A stretch of DNA of 64,000 nucleotides from the NCBI RefSeq assembly GCF_034258515.1, contig NZ_CP139438.1, forward strand, positions 310,001 through 374,000, read 5' to 3'. The notes under the pieces were generated by a model. It saw nothing but the letters and a program-made list of their open reading frames with translations. It did no database searches and was not told the origin of the DNA. Source of the DNA: Pseudarthrobacter oxydans (GTDB lineage: Bacteria; Actinomycetota; Actinomycetes; Actinomycetales; Micrococcaceae). Shown one piece after another: positions 46,001 through 55,528 of this stretch. Within the stretch, counting starts at the first letter, position 1. Every line of letters begins with the position of its first letter. Both the position numbers and the translations under genes were made by a program.

Positions 46001-46828
46001 GTCCTCGGGCTGGGCGACGTCTACCTTGGCGCGCCGGTGGCCACGCCGCTGGATCCCCGGCACCGCCTGGTCACCACCAAGTACAACCCCGCCCGCACCT
46101 GGACCCCGGAAAACGCGGTGGGCATCGGCGGCGCGTACATGTGCATCTACGGCATGGAAGGACCTGGCGGCTACCAGTTCGTAGGCCGCACCACCCAGGT
46201 CTGGTCGCGCTACGCGGAGTCCGCCCCGTTCGAGCCCGGTTCGCCGTGGCTGCTGCGCTTCTTCGACCGGATCTCCTGGTACCCGGTCAGCCCCGAGGAA
46301 CTCCTGGATCTCCGTGCGGACATGGCCGCCGGCCGCGGCCGCGGAGTGGAGATCGAGGACGGAACCTTTTCGCTGGCCGAGCACGAGGTGTTCCTCGAGG
46401 AAAACCGAGAGTCCATCGCGGCGTTCCGGGAAAAGCAGGGCGAGGCATTCGCCGTGGAACGGCAGGCATGGGCCGACGCCGGCGAGTTCGACCGCGCTGA
46501 CGCCCTGGCCGCTGTCATCTCACCGGTGGCAGATGAGGTGACTGTTCCCGACGGCGGGTCCCTCGTGGCCGCGCCGTTCGCCGCGAGCGTCTGGAAGGTT
46601 GACGTGGCGGAAGGCGACCGGGTGGTGCAGGGCCAGGCGCTGGTCTCGCTGGAGGCGATGAAAATGGAAACCGTCCTGGAAGCTCCCTGTGACGGCGTTG
46701 TGCTCCGCGTCCTGCCGGCCGCCGGTTCGCAGGTGGTGGCGGGAGAGGCAGTGGTGGTCCTCGGCAGCGCGGATGCGGAGTCCGTGTCCGTTACCGAAGC
46801 ACAGGAACTGGAAGAGGCAACAGTATGA
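43073..46828 (+). CDS. uca: Urea carboxylase / guanidine carboxylase (biotin-dependent)
   Basis: ATP- and biotin-dependent carboxylase of 1251 residues producing allophanate from urea, or carboxyguanidine from guanidine. Order of domains: biotin carboxylase (residues 1-450; LIANRGEIACRII, ATGGGGGIGM, EVNARLQVEHPVTE), a KipA/AHS2-like part (LQTSVQDWPGRTGLWQIGVP), a KipI/AHS1-like part (YGEMVLDLGLRARVHALHQH, GLGDVYLGAP), and a C-terminal biotin carrier domain with EAMKME (biotinyl Lys1197). The length is right for the bacterial enzyme lacking the fused hydrolase. The partner DUF1989 pair favours the guanidine route, but the residue that discriminates the substrates was not resolved here. Confidence 0.92.
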   Translation: MNSIDTSNTFDTLLIANRGEIACRIIESAKKLGLRTVAVFSEADRGAKHVRLADEAVLLGPAPAKESYLRVDAILAAAKETGAGAIHPGYGFLSEDAAFAEAVEAAGLVFVGPTAEQLRIFGTKHTARDAARAAGVPMIAGSGLLGDVDDAVAASTAIGFPLMLKATGGGGGIGMTVCRNEAELVDSFPRVARLAGASFGTAGVFAERYVENARHVEVQIFGDGEGRVVSLGDRDCSLQRRHQKVLEEAPAPDLPEELREELHRSSRALCASLNYRSAGTVEFVYDSARKEASFLEVNARLQVEHPVTEAVTGVDLVEWMLRLAQGGGQAATVLEGVPDSLPVTGHAVEARVYAEDPARGFQPSAGTVTNAAYPATADVRVDAWAETGTEVSTNYDPLLGKIITSGTDRTEAFDRLAAALAGTRIDGIETNLGLLRAATALDVVRSVEHSTSTLDNVGDPEPRITVGRPGLQTSVQDWPGRTGLWQIGVPPSGPMDDLSFRLGNTALGNPEGAPGLEFTMTGPSLAFTHATTVCVTGAEVAVTVDGQEVPAWTPVTVPAGGTLDVGTAGGKGLRGYILFQGGLDIPQYLGSASTFTLGQFGGHAGRVLRAGDVLRAVAPSAGAPEEAPAAAVPLDSRPALSSTWELAVTEGPHGAPEFFQREDIEELYASEYEVHFNSARTGVRLTGPKPRWARTDGGEAGLHPSNIHDTAYSVGALDFTGDTPILLGPDGPSLGGFVCPVTVVTADRWKLGQLRPGDKVRFVPVRVSQAPSARDLGPGRQLVLPGDAGWSGDLSKATAAAASLPAPRGDGDDGVLGRVPEGPGRPAVTYRRSGDDNLLVEYGEMVLDLGLRARVHALHQHLEQLRVPGIVDLTPGIRSLQVKVDPAVLSTKRLLGLVREIEAALPASSELVVPSRTVRLPLSWDDPATREAIERYMAGVRDDAPWCPWNIEFIRRINGLDSVNDVFDTVFNAEYLVLGLGDVYLGAPVATPLDPRHRLVTTKYNPARTWTPENAVGIGGAYMCIYGMEGPGGYQFVGRTTQVWSRYAESAPFEPGSPWLLRFFDRISWYPVSPEELLDLRADMAAGRGRGVEIEDGTFSLAEHEVFLEENRESIAAFREKQGEAFAVERQAWADAGEFDRADALAAVISPVADEVTVPDGGSLVAAPFAASVWKVDVAEGDRVVQGQALVSLEAMKMETVLEAPCDGVVLRVLPAAGSQVVAGEAVVVLGSADAESVSVTEAQELEEATV

Positions 46829-48690
46829 GCACCGTAACCTCCGGCCCGGCCGGCACGCGGGTCAAGGCGGCGCTGGCCGCGCTGGATGCAGTGGACCGTC
46901 CGGAAATCTGGATCACCCTGCGCAGTGCGGATGACCTCCTGGCGGAGGCCGCCGCCATCGACGCGGCGGTGTCGGGTGGAGCCCGACTGCCGCTGGCCGG
47001 GCTCCTGCTCGCCGTCAAGAACAACGTTGACGTCGCGGGAATCCCCACGACGGCCGCATGCCCCGGGTTCGCCTACGTGCCGGAGAGGGACGCCGAAGCG
47101 GTGGCCCGCCTCCGTGCCGGCGGCGCCCTGGTGCTGGGCGCCACCAACCTGGACCAGTTCGCCACCGGCCTGGTGGGCACCCGCAGCCCGCACGGGGCGG
47201 TCCGGGATTCCCGCCGACCGGACTACATTTCAGGCGGCTCCAGCTCCGGCTCGGCAGTCGCTGTGGCCCTTGGCCTGGTGGATATCGCCATCGGAACGGA
47301 CACCGCCGGCTCGGGCCGCGTGCCCGCCGGGCTGCAGGGGATCGTGGGCATCAAGCCGACGCTGGATGTTGTGTCCACCGCCGGCGTCGTGCCCGCATGC
47401 CGGTCCTGGGACGCCGTCACCATCTTCGCCCGCCACCTCTCGACGGCGGAGCTCGCCATGGGCGTGATGGCGGGAGGAGCCCGGTCCTGGCCGGCGGACA
47501 TCCGGCTGGCGGCACCGGAAAAGCCGCGGGTCGCCTATCCCGCAACCCTGCCGGCGCTGCCGGACGCCTGGGCAGCCGAATTCCACCGCAATGTGGACCG
47601 GCTCAAGGGACTGGGCGTGGAGGCGGAGGCGATCGAATTCGATGCCTTCCTCGAGGCCGCCCGGCTGCTGTACGACGGCGGGCTGGTGGCGGAGCGCCAC
47701 GCCGCTGTCGGCAGTTTCCTGGAAAAGTACGACGGCGGCGCAGGCAACCAGGCGGGCATCGACCCCACCGTGGAACGCATCATCCGGGCGGCCGGCAGAG
47801 TGCCGGCCCACCGGTACGTGGCTGACACGGCCAAGCTGGAAGCGTTGAAGCAGCAGGCGATGGCGCGGCTGGAAGGGTTTGACGCCCTGCTGATCCCCAC
47901 CGCCCCGTTCCACCCCACCCTTGCCGATGTGGCCGCGGACCCGGTGGGAGTGAACTCGCTGATGGGGACGTACACGAACTTCTGCAACCTGTTTGACCTC
48001 AGTGCTGTTGCGGTGCCGGCCGGCACGGTGGACGGCGCGCAGTTCGGGCTGACCGTGGTGGCACGGACGTTCGAGGACGCCGTTGCCGCGGACATCGCCC
48101 GGCTCCTTGAGGTGACCCCCGAAGCGCCTGCCCTCTTCGCTCGTGCCCTTCACGAGCCTGGCGCGGCGCCGGCGGCTGCCGGCGAAGCTGCCCACCCGTC
48201 GTCGTCCGTTCCCTGGCCGGTGGCTGCAGGCGCAACCGCCGTGCCGCTGGTGGTGGTCGGCGCGCACCGGAAGGGGCAGCCCCTGGCCCGCCAGCTGGAG
48301 GAGCTCGGCGCCGCCTGGGACGGCCCCGTCCGTACCGCGGCCCGCTACCGGATGGTGTCCCTGGACACCGAACCGCCGAAGCCAGGGGTGTACCGTGCGG
48401 AGGACGGCGGAGCCGAGCTTGTGGGGGAACGGTGGCTCGTGTCCCAAGCCGGACTTGGGGCGTTCCTGGCTGCCCTGTCAGAACCCATGCTGCTCGGATC
48501 AATCCAACTGGCCGACGGTTCCCGGGCTGTGGGGTTCGCCTGCGATGCGGTGGCCGCCGCACAGGGGGAGGACATCACGCTCTACGGCGACTGGCTGGCC
48601 GCCAAGGACCATCTGTCCAGGCGCAAGAGCGTGGGGCAGGACCTCGGGGACGCCGCGCTGGCGGGGTCCACCGCGGTGCCTAGCCCTTGA
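46825..48690 (+). CDS. atzF: Allophanate hydrolase
   Basis: Hydrolyses allophanate to ammonia and CO2. The protein has 621 residues. The amidase-signature triad is visible as Lys65 (LAVKNN), Ser139 (GGSSSG) and Ser163 (TDTAGSGR), with the same 74/24 spacing as known AtzF. The C-terminal ~150 residues form the separate AtzF C-terminal domain, which decarboxylates the product N-carboxycarbamate in characterised enzymes. It overlaps the carboxylase by four bases and the convergent hydrolase gene by 11. Confidence 0.93.
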   Translation: MSTVTSGPAGTRVKAALAALDAVDRPEIWITLRSADDLLAEAAAIDAAVSGGARLPLAGLLLAVKNNVDVAGIPTTAACPGFAYVPERDAEAVARLRAGGALVLGATNLDQFATGLVGTRSPHGAVRDSRRPDYISGGSSSGSAVAVALGLVDIAIGTDTAGSGRVPAGLQGIVGIKPTLDVVSTAGVVPACRSWDAVTIFARHLSTAELAMGVMAGGARSWPADIRLAAPEKPRVAYPATLPALPDAWAAEFHRNVDRLKGLGVEAEAIEFDAFLEAARLLYDGGLVAERHAAVGSFLEKYDGGAGNQAGIDPTVERIIRAAGRVPAHRYVADTAKLEALKQQAMARLEGFDALLIPTAPFHPTLADVAADPVGVNSLMGTYTNFCNLFDLSAVAVPAGTVDGAQFGLTVVARTFEDAVAADIARLLEVTPEAPALFARALHEPGAAPAAAGEAAHPSSSVPWPVAAGATAVPLVVVGAHRKGQPLARQLEELGAAWDGPVRTAARYRMVSLDTEPPKPGVYRAEDGGAELVGERWLVSQAGLGAFLAALSEPMLLGSIQLADGSRAVGFACDAVAAAQGEDITLYGDWLAAKDHLSRRKSVGQDLGDAALAGSTAVPSP

Positions 48691-49537
48691 AGTACGTGGA
48701 AATGTCGGTGACCAGTTCGCCCACGGCAGCCGGGATGGAACCGTGGAAGCACTTGGGGGAGAGCTCGTAGGTGCTGCCGGGGACCGCAGCGTGCAGCCGC
48801 TCGGCCGTTGCCTTGTAATAGCCGGGACTCTTGCCGCCCGCCATGAAGTGGGTGTTGGCAGGAAGCACGCTGAAGTCCCTGGCATGGTCCGCCTCCTTGT
48901 AGGCGGCCCGGAGCTCGCCCACCCCGCTGGGCATGACTTCCTGGAACATCCGGTTCACCTTGGTCCGCGACAGCACGGCCATCAGCCCGGCAAGGACGGG
49001 CTCGGGGATCCTCGCCAAAGCCGAACCCGGTTTGGTGGCCTTCTTCATGTGGGCCAGGGCATGGCCCACCTTGCCGTTGTTCACGGCGTCCTCGAACCCG
49101 TCCAGCCAGCCGGTGTCGATGCTGCCGTCGATGTTCACGGCGGCGTCGTACACCGCAAGCTTGTCCGGCACGTACGCGGTGCCGGTGAACTCCTGGACCG
49201 CGTTGAGGGCCACGGATCCGCTCAGGCTGTGGCCCAGGATGTTCCTAGCGCCCGTGGCGTCCAGGACCGTGCGCACATCCGCGATCTCGGTGGCCATGGA
49301 GTAGTCCGCTGGCTGTTCCGACGAGCTTCCGCGCCCGCGGCGGTCATACACGTCAACGGCCCACCCGTCGCCGAGGCCCTTCGCCAGGGCCACGGAAAAG
49401 GGCCGATAGATCAGGGCGGTGAGGAAGGCCCCGCCGATCAGCAGCACCCGGCGGTCTCCCGGCGCATCTTCGGTGCCGTAGCTGTACAAAGCCAGCCGGC
49501 CGCCGTCGTGCGTTGGAAGTACCTGTTCTTTCACCAC
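48680..49537 (-). CDS. Alpha/beta hydrolase (copy 2)
   Basis: Protein of about 285 residues with the nucleophile elbow LGHSLSG and the shared YDRRGRGSSSEQPADY segment. Related to the gene at 38112-38948, and together they bracket the carboxylase operon. Two adjacent GTG codons are possible starts (49537 and 49534); the second has TAGGAT ending exactly six bases upstream. The histidine is probably in KCFHGSIP. Substrate unknown. It is divergent from lysS. Confidence 0.8.
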   Translation of the reverse strand: MVKEQVLPTHDGGRLALYSYGTEDAPGDRRVLLIGGAFLTALIYRPFSVALAKGLGDGWAVDVYDRRGRGSSSEQPADYSMATEIADVRTVLDATGARNILGHSLSGSVALNAVQEFTGTAYVPDKLAVYDAAVNIDGSIDTGWLDGFEDAVNNGKVGHALAHMKKATKPGSALARIPEPVLAGLMAVLSRTKVNRMFQEVMPSGVGELRAAYKEADHARDFSVLPANTHFMAGGKSPGYYKATAERLHAAVPGSTYELSPKCFHGSIPAAVGELVTDISTYFKG

Positions 49538-49540
49538 CCC

Positions 49541-49546
49541 ATCCTA
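49541..49546 (-). promoter_or_regulatory. Candidate leaderless -10 box of the hydrolase gene
   Basis: TAGGAT on the minus strand, six bases before GTG 49534. Confidence 0.45.
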
Positions 49547-49594
49547 GGCAGGCGCCTGCGGGGCAGCCGCGAAGCCGGGCTGTCCAACTCCCGG

Positions 49595-49600
49595 TAAACT
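49595..49600 (+). promoter_or_regulatory. Candidate -10 box of lysS
   Basis: TAAACT eight bases before the lysS GTG. Spacing suggests a leaderless or very short-leader mRNA. Confidence 0.45.
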
Positions 49601-49608
49601 TGGGGATT

Positions 49609-51141
49609 GTGACTTCCCAAAACACCCCCGCGCCCAAGAACGCCCCAGAGCCCCTCGACGCCAGCGAGCAGATGCGGATCCGCATGGAGAAGCGCGCCAA
49701 ACTGATCGAGCGCGGCACCGAGGCGTACCCGGTGGGCGTGGAGCGGACGCACTCCCTCGCCGAAATCCGCGAGAAGTACGCCCACCTTGAGGCGGACGAC
49801 ACCACGGGGGACACCGTGGGAGTCACCGGCCGCGTGGTGTTTATCCGCAACACCGGCAAGCTGTGCTTCGCCACCCTCCAGGAGGGCGGCACCGACGGCA
49901 AGGGAACCCGGCTCCAGGCCATGCTGAGCCTCGCCAACGTGGGCGAAGAGGCGCTCGCGGACTGGAAGGCCCTGGTTGACCTCGGCGACCACGTGTTCAT
50001 CAAGGGCGAGGTCATCTCCTCCCGCCGCGGCGAACTGTCCGTCATGGCAGAGTCCTGGTCCATGGCCTCCAAGGCGCTCCGCCCGCTGCCGGTGCTGCAC
50101 GCGGAACTGAACGAAGAGACCCGTGTCCGCCAGCGCTACGTGGACCTGATGGTCCGCGACGAAGCCCGCGAAATGGTCTACACCCGCGCCGCCATCACCC
50201 GCTCCATCCGCGAAACACTCTTCCGCCACAGCTACGTGGAGGTGGAGACCCCCATCCTCAACCTGGTCCACGGCGGCGCGCTGGCGCGTCCGTTCGAGAC
50301 CCACATGAACGCCTTCGACCAGAAGATGACCCTGCGCATCGCCACCGAGCTCTACCTCAAGCGCGCTGTAGTGGGCGGGATCGACCGCGTCTACGACATG
50401 GGCCGCGTGTTCCGCAACGAGGGCGTGGACTCCACCCACAGCCCGGAGTTCACCACCCTTGAGTGCTACGAGGCGTGGGCTGACCAGTTCGTGATGGCCG
50501 AGCGCATCAAGGAGATCATCCTCGACGCCGCCGACGCCGTGGGTGCCGGACGTGTCCTCCAGACGGACGCCGGGGAGATTAACCTCGACGGCGAGTGGGC
50601 CTGGCTTGCCGTGTACCCGGGGCTTTCCGACGCCGTTGGCCAGGAAGTCACGCCGGATACTCCGCTGGAGGTGCTCCGCGACATCGCCGCAAAGCACGAG
50701 GTCAAGGTGGACCCGAAGTGGGATGCCGAGAAGCTCGCTGTTGAGTTGTTCGGCGAGATCGTGGAGCCCACGCTGCTGAACCCCACCTTCGTCTACGATT
50801 ACCCGCCGTCCGCCCAGCCGCTGGCCCGTCCGCACCGCGAGGACGGCCGCCTGATCGAAGCCTGGGACCTCATCATCGGCGGAATGGAACGCGGCACCGC
50901 CTTCTCCGAGCTGATCGACCCCGTTATCCAGCGCGAACGCCTGACCGAGCAGTCACGCCATGCGGCCGCCGGGGACGACGAGGCAATGCAGCTGGACGAG
51001 GACTTCCTGCGTGCCCTTGAGTACGGTGCTCCGCCGATGGGCGGAATCGGACTGGGGATCGACCGGCTCGTCATGTTGTTCACGGGCGCCGGAATCCGCG
51101 AAACGATTCTGTTCCCGTTGCTCAAGCCGGAAGGGCACTGA
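49609..51141 (+). CDS. lysS: Lysyl-tRNA synthetase (class II)
   Basis: Charges tRNA-Lys with lysine. It has 510 residues, normal for the class II enzyme. An OB-fold anticodon-binding domain occupies ~50-160 (VTGRVVFIRNTGKLCFATLQ). Motif 2 is YDMGRVFRNEGVDSTHSPEFT and motif 3 is GIGLGIDRLVMLFTGAGIRET. GTG 49609 is the start; the longer upstream frame crosses the promoter. A small membrane protein gene follows two bases after the stop. Confidence 0.96.
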   Translation: MTSQNTPAPKNAPEPLDASEQMRIRMEKRAKLIERGTEAYPVGVERTHSLAEIREKYAHLEADDTTGDTVGVTGRVVFIRNTGKLCFATLQEGGTDGKGTRLQAMLSLANVGEEALADWKALVDLGDHVFIKGEVISSRRGELSVMAESWSMASKALRPLPVLHAELNEETRVRQRYVDLMVRDEAREMVYTRAAITRSIRETLFRHSYVEVETPILNLVHGGALARPFETHMNAFDQKMTLRIATELYLKRAVVGGIDRVYDMGRVFRNEGVDSTHSPEFTTLECYEAWADQFVMAERIKEIILDAADAVGAGRVLQTDAGEINLDGEWAWLAVYPGLSDAVGQEVTPDTPLEVLRDIAAKHEVKVDPKWDAEKLAVELFGEIVEPTLLNPTFVYDYPPSAQPLARPHREDGRLIEAWDLIIGGMERGTAFSELIDPVIQRERLTEQSRHAAAGDDEAMQLDEDFLRALEYGAPPMGGIGLGIDRLVMLFTGAGIRETILFPLLKPEGH

Positions 51142-51143
51142 CC

Positions 51144-51320
51144 GTGGAATATGTAGCTGTCCTTCTTCCGTCCGTGGTGGTGGGCCTGCTTTTCTGGTTT
51201 GCCATGAAGTCGATTTTCAATGCGGACAAAGCGGAACGCCAGGCGGAAGCCCAGGCCCAGGCCGAAGCCGAAGCTAAGGCGGCATCCCCCGCGGACCGGA
51301 CGGACCCGGAATCGAATTGA
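51144..51320 (+). CDS. Small single-pass membrane protein after lysS
   Basis: A 58-residue frame starting with GTG two bases after the lysS stop. One membrane segment (about residues 4-21, VAVLLPSVVVGLLFWFAM) is followed by a charged Ala/Glu/Gln-rich cytoplasmic coiled-coil-like tail (DKAERQAEAQAQAEAEAKAA) ending in ESN. Codon use matches its neighbours, and coupling to lysS is likely. I recall similar small proteins in this position in related genera. Function unknown. Confidence 0.7.
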   Translation: MEYVAVLLPSVVVGLLFWFAMKSIFNADKAERQAEAQAQAEAEAKAASPADRTDPESN

Positions 51321-51368
51321 TAAACCCCCGGCTTTTCCCTCCAATATCCCCCGGAACCATTTGCCGCT

Positions 51369-51398
51369 TTGACGCGTTGCCATAAAGGGAGTCATACT
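51369..51398 (+). promoter_or_regulatory. Candidate promoter of lsr2
   Basis: -35 TTGACG (51369-51374) and -10 CATACT (51393-51398), 18-base spacer, in an A/T-richer stretch. The leader is about 50 bases. Confidence 0.6.
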
Positions 51399-51455
51399 TT
51401 TAAGGAAACATCCTGCTTTTCTGCACACCGAACCCTTTCCAAAAGGAAGTCTTAA

Positions 51456-51785
51456 ATGGCACAGAAAGTAAACATCATCCTCGTTGATGATCTGGATGGG
51501 GGATCCGCAGACGAGAATGTGAAGTTTGGCCTTGACGGGACGAACTACGAGATCGATCTTTCGGCGGCAAACGCCGCTGAACTTCGTTCTTCGCTGGAAC
51601 GTTTTGTTGCAGCCGCACGGAAAACTTCCGGCGGCCGCCCGGCCCGGGCCAAGGCGGCATCGGGGGGACGCAGCCACGACTCTGCACAGATTAGGCAATG
51701 GGCCCGCGAAAACGGCTACACGGTTAACAGCCGCGGCCGAATTCAGGCTGAAATCCAGGAAGCCTACCAAAAGGCCCATTCCTAG
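51456..51785 (+). CDS. lsr2: Lsr2 nucleoid-associated protein
   Basis: Histone-like protein of 109 residues that bridges AT-rich DNA and silences foreign genes, functionally like H-NS. The N-terminal dimerisation domain (KVNIILVDDLDGGSADENVKF) and the C-terminal DNA-binding domain (IRQWARENGYTVNSRGRIQAEI) with its RGR AT-hook-like motif are intact. AAAAGGAAG precedes the ATG. A strong terminator follows. It is monocistronic. Confidence 0.96.
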   Translation: MAQKVNIILVDDLDGGSADENVKFGLDGTNYEIDLSAANAAELRSSLERFVAAARKTSGGRPARAKAASGGRSHDSAQIRQWARENGYTVNSRGRIQAEIQEAYQKAHS

Positions 51786-51800
51786 TTCGTGCCTCGGATA

Positions 51801-51838
51801 AAAAGGCCCTGCTTCCCGAACGGGAAGCAGGGCCTTTT
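51801..51838 (+). terminator. Rho-independent terminator of lsr2
   Basis: Perfect 18-bp arms 51801-51818 and 51821-51838. The outer ends are AAAA/TTTT, so it can work in both directions. Confidence 0.85.
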
Positions 51839-51887
51839 CCTGTTCCGGGCCTTTGCGTTCCGGGCCGGGAATGGGCGGCTGCCGCTA

Positions 51888-52505
51888 TTACTCGGGCAGC
51901 GACGGTTCATGCGGGTGCCGCGGAGGATTGCCGCGCAGGAAACCTGCGGCGGCAATTTGTTCGGCTACATAGAACACGAACGGCGGGATGTCACCGGTCT
52001 TCGCCAGGACCGCCCCGGATCCCAGTGTGGCGAGAGCGAGGGCGGCCGCTTCCTTTTCCCTGTCCGGAAGGCTTGCCAGCGCTCCGGACAGGGACCCTAG
52101 GGCAAGCACGTGCAGCCACGCGTAGCTGAGGAACGGCCAGCCCGGAAGCCGGCGTGCAGCGAAGCGCTCCAGGTCGGAGGCGCGCAGGGCGAGCTGGGAA
52201 ACAAACAGGGGCGCCCCCGCGGCAAGGGCGGCGGTGGCTGCGGCCACCAGCGTCCTGGCCCGGCCGGCAGGGAGGGCAAGGGCCAGGCGTGCGAAGGCGG
52301 CGGGCATCGCCGCGGTTCCGGCCGCGGCGACGTGCTGTCCCACGATCCATGAGCGCTGCCCTTTGCGGAGCATCGTGAGCCGCCGGGCGGGATCGGGTTC
52401 GAGGTAGACGCCGGGCACCGGACTGATGCCCGCAAGCCAGACAATGCCGGCCGCCACGGCAACTTCCGCCGGACGACGGACGCGTTTCAGATCCACCTGC
52501 GACAT
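51888..52505 (-). CDS. Hypothetical multi-pass membrane protein
   Basis: Protein of 205 residues with about four to five hydrophobic stretches (around 15-30, 55-75, 85-105, 125-145 and 160-185). No catalytic motif was recognised and I cannot name the family. The start ATG 52505 has GGGAGGTAA upstream. It is divergent from clpC and convergent with lsr2. Annotators may call it a hypothetical protein. Confidence 0.65.
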   Translation of the reverse strand: MSQVDLKRVRRPAEVAVAAGIVWLAGISPVPGVYLEPDPARRLTMLRKGQRSWIVGQHVAAAGTAAMPAAFARLALALPAGRARTLVAAATAALAAGAPLFVSQLALRASDLERFAARRLPGWPFLSYAWLHVLALGSLSGALASLPDREKEAAALALATLGSGAVLAKTGDIPPFVFYVAEQIAAAGFLRGNPPRHPHEPSLPE

Positions 52506-52635
52506 CTCATTACCTCCCTGGACCCCTTCTCAGGATATTCCCGAACCACCACGGTTTCCCCTGTGGCGAACACGCTCCACAAGCAGGGGCCAGCCACGTA
52601 GCATCAAAGTACGTCGTAGCTAGGAGTGTGGCGAA

Positions 52636-55128
<2,493 letters not shown>

Positions 55129-55139
55129 TCTCGACAGCC

Positions 55140-55175
55140 AAAGCCCCGCCACTCCGCAAGGAGCGGCGGGGCTTT
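55140..55175 (+). terminator. Rho-independent terminator of clpC
   Basis: 16-bp stem (55140-55155 and 55160-55175) with one mismatch and a GCAA loop. The 3' arm ends in CTTT. Confidence 0.8.
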
Positions 55176-55242
55176 CGCTTTGCCCTCGGTCCCGTCAAAG
55201 TGTTGGCATCCGGCGGTCACCCGTGGCTAAGTCGCTGCGGCA

Positions 55243-55306
55243 CCGGAGTCATTTGCCGCTTGCTGCTCCTCCGTCGCGTTGACGCAAGCTACACAAATGA
55301 CCCCGG
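55243..55306 (-). repeat. Structured hairpin element, copy 1 (minus-strand sense)
   Basis: Read on the minus strand: outer stem GTCATTTG/CAAATGAC, extended by about five pairs including one G-T. Then an asymmetric internal loop TGTA/GG, a six-bp inner stem GCTTGC/GCAAGC, and a 20-nt apical loop GTCAACGCGACGGAGGAGCA. The same layout and loop occur in copy 2 on the other strand. Confidence 0.7.
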
Positions 55307-55343
55307 CCCCTCCGCTTCGCGTGAGGCGCGCCTATGCACGAGG

Positions 55344-55421
55344 CGACGGACATCAGGCATTTATGTAGGCGCCGTCAAAGCGAGGAACGAGCAGGCGCCG
55401 GGAAATGTCTGATGGTCGTCG
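55344..55421 (+). repeat. Structured hairpin element, copy 2 (plus-strand sense)
   Basis: Read on the plus strand: 19-position outer stem (55344-55362 with 55403-55421; two G-T pairs, one mismatch) ending in CATTT/AAATG. Then internal loop ATGTA/GGG, inner stem GGCGCC/GGCGCC (55368-55373 and 55394-55399), and a 20-nt apical loop GTCAAAGCGAGGAACGAGCA. The loop matches copy 1 at 16 of 20 positions. Confidence 0.7.
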
Positions 55422-55528
55422 CCGGAGCGGACCCGGGCGCCCTGCCCCCCTTTGAACTTGAGCGCCGGCGTCGTTCCGCGGGTAGGTAGCGGTTTGTGAT
55501 GTGGGACACGGTCGGGTTGAATCGGGGC

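Noticed and set aside
51358..51369. CATTTGCCGCTT, identical over 12 bases to part of the hairpin element at 55250
   Set aside because: No matching loop or second arm follows; it overlaps the lsr2 -35 region, so it is likely chance.
55200..55412. 70-codon frame across the clpC-S9 intergenic region
   Set aside because: It crosses both hairpin elements, and its sequence is explained by their arms and loops; no protein family.
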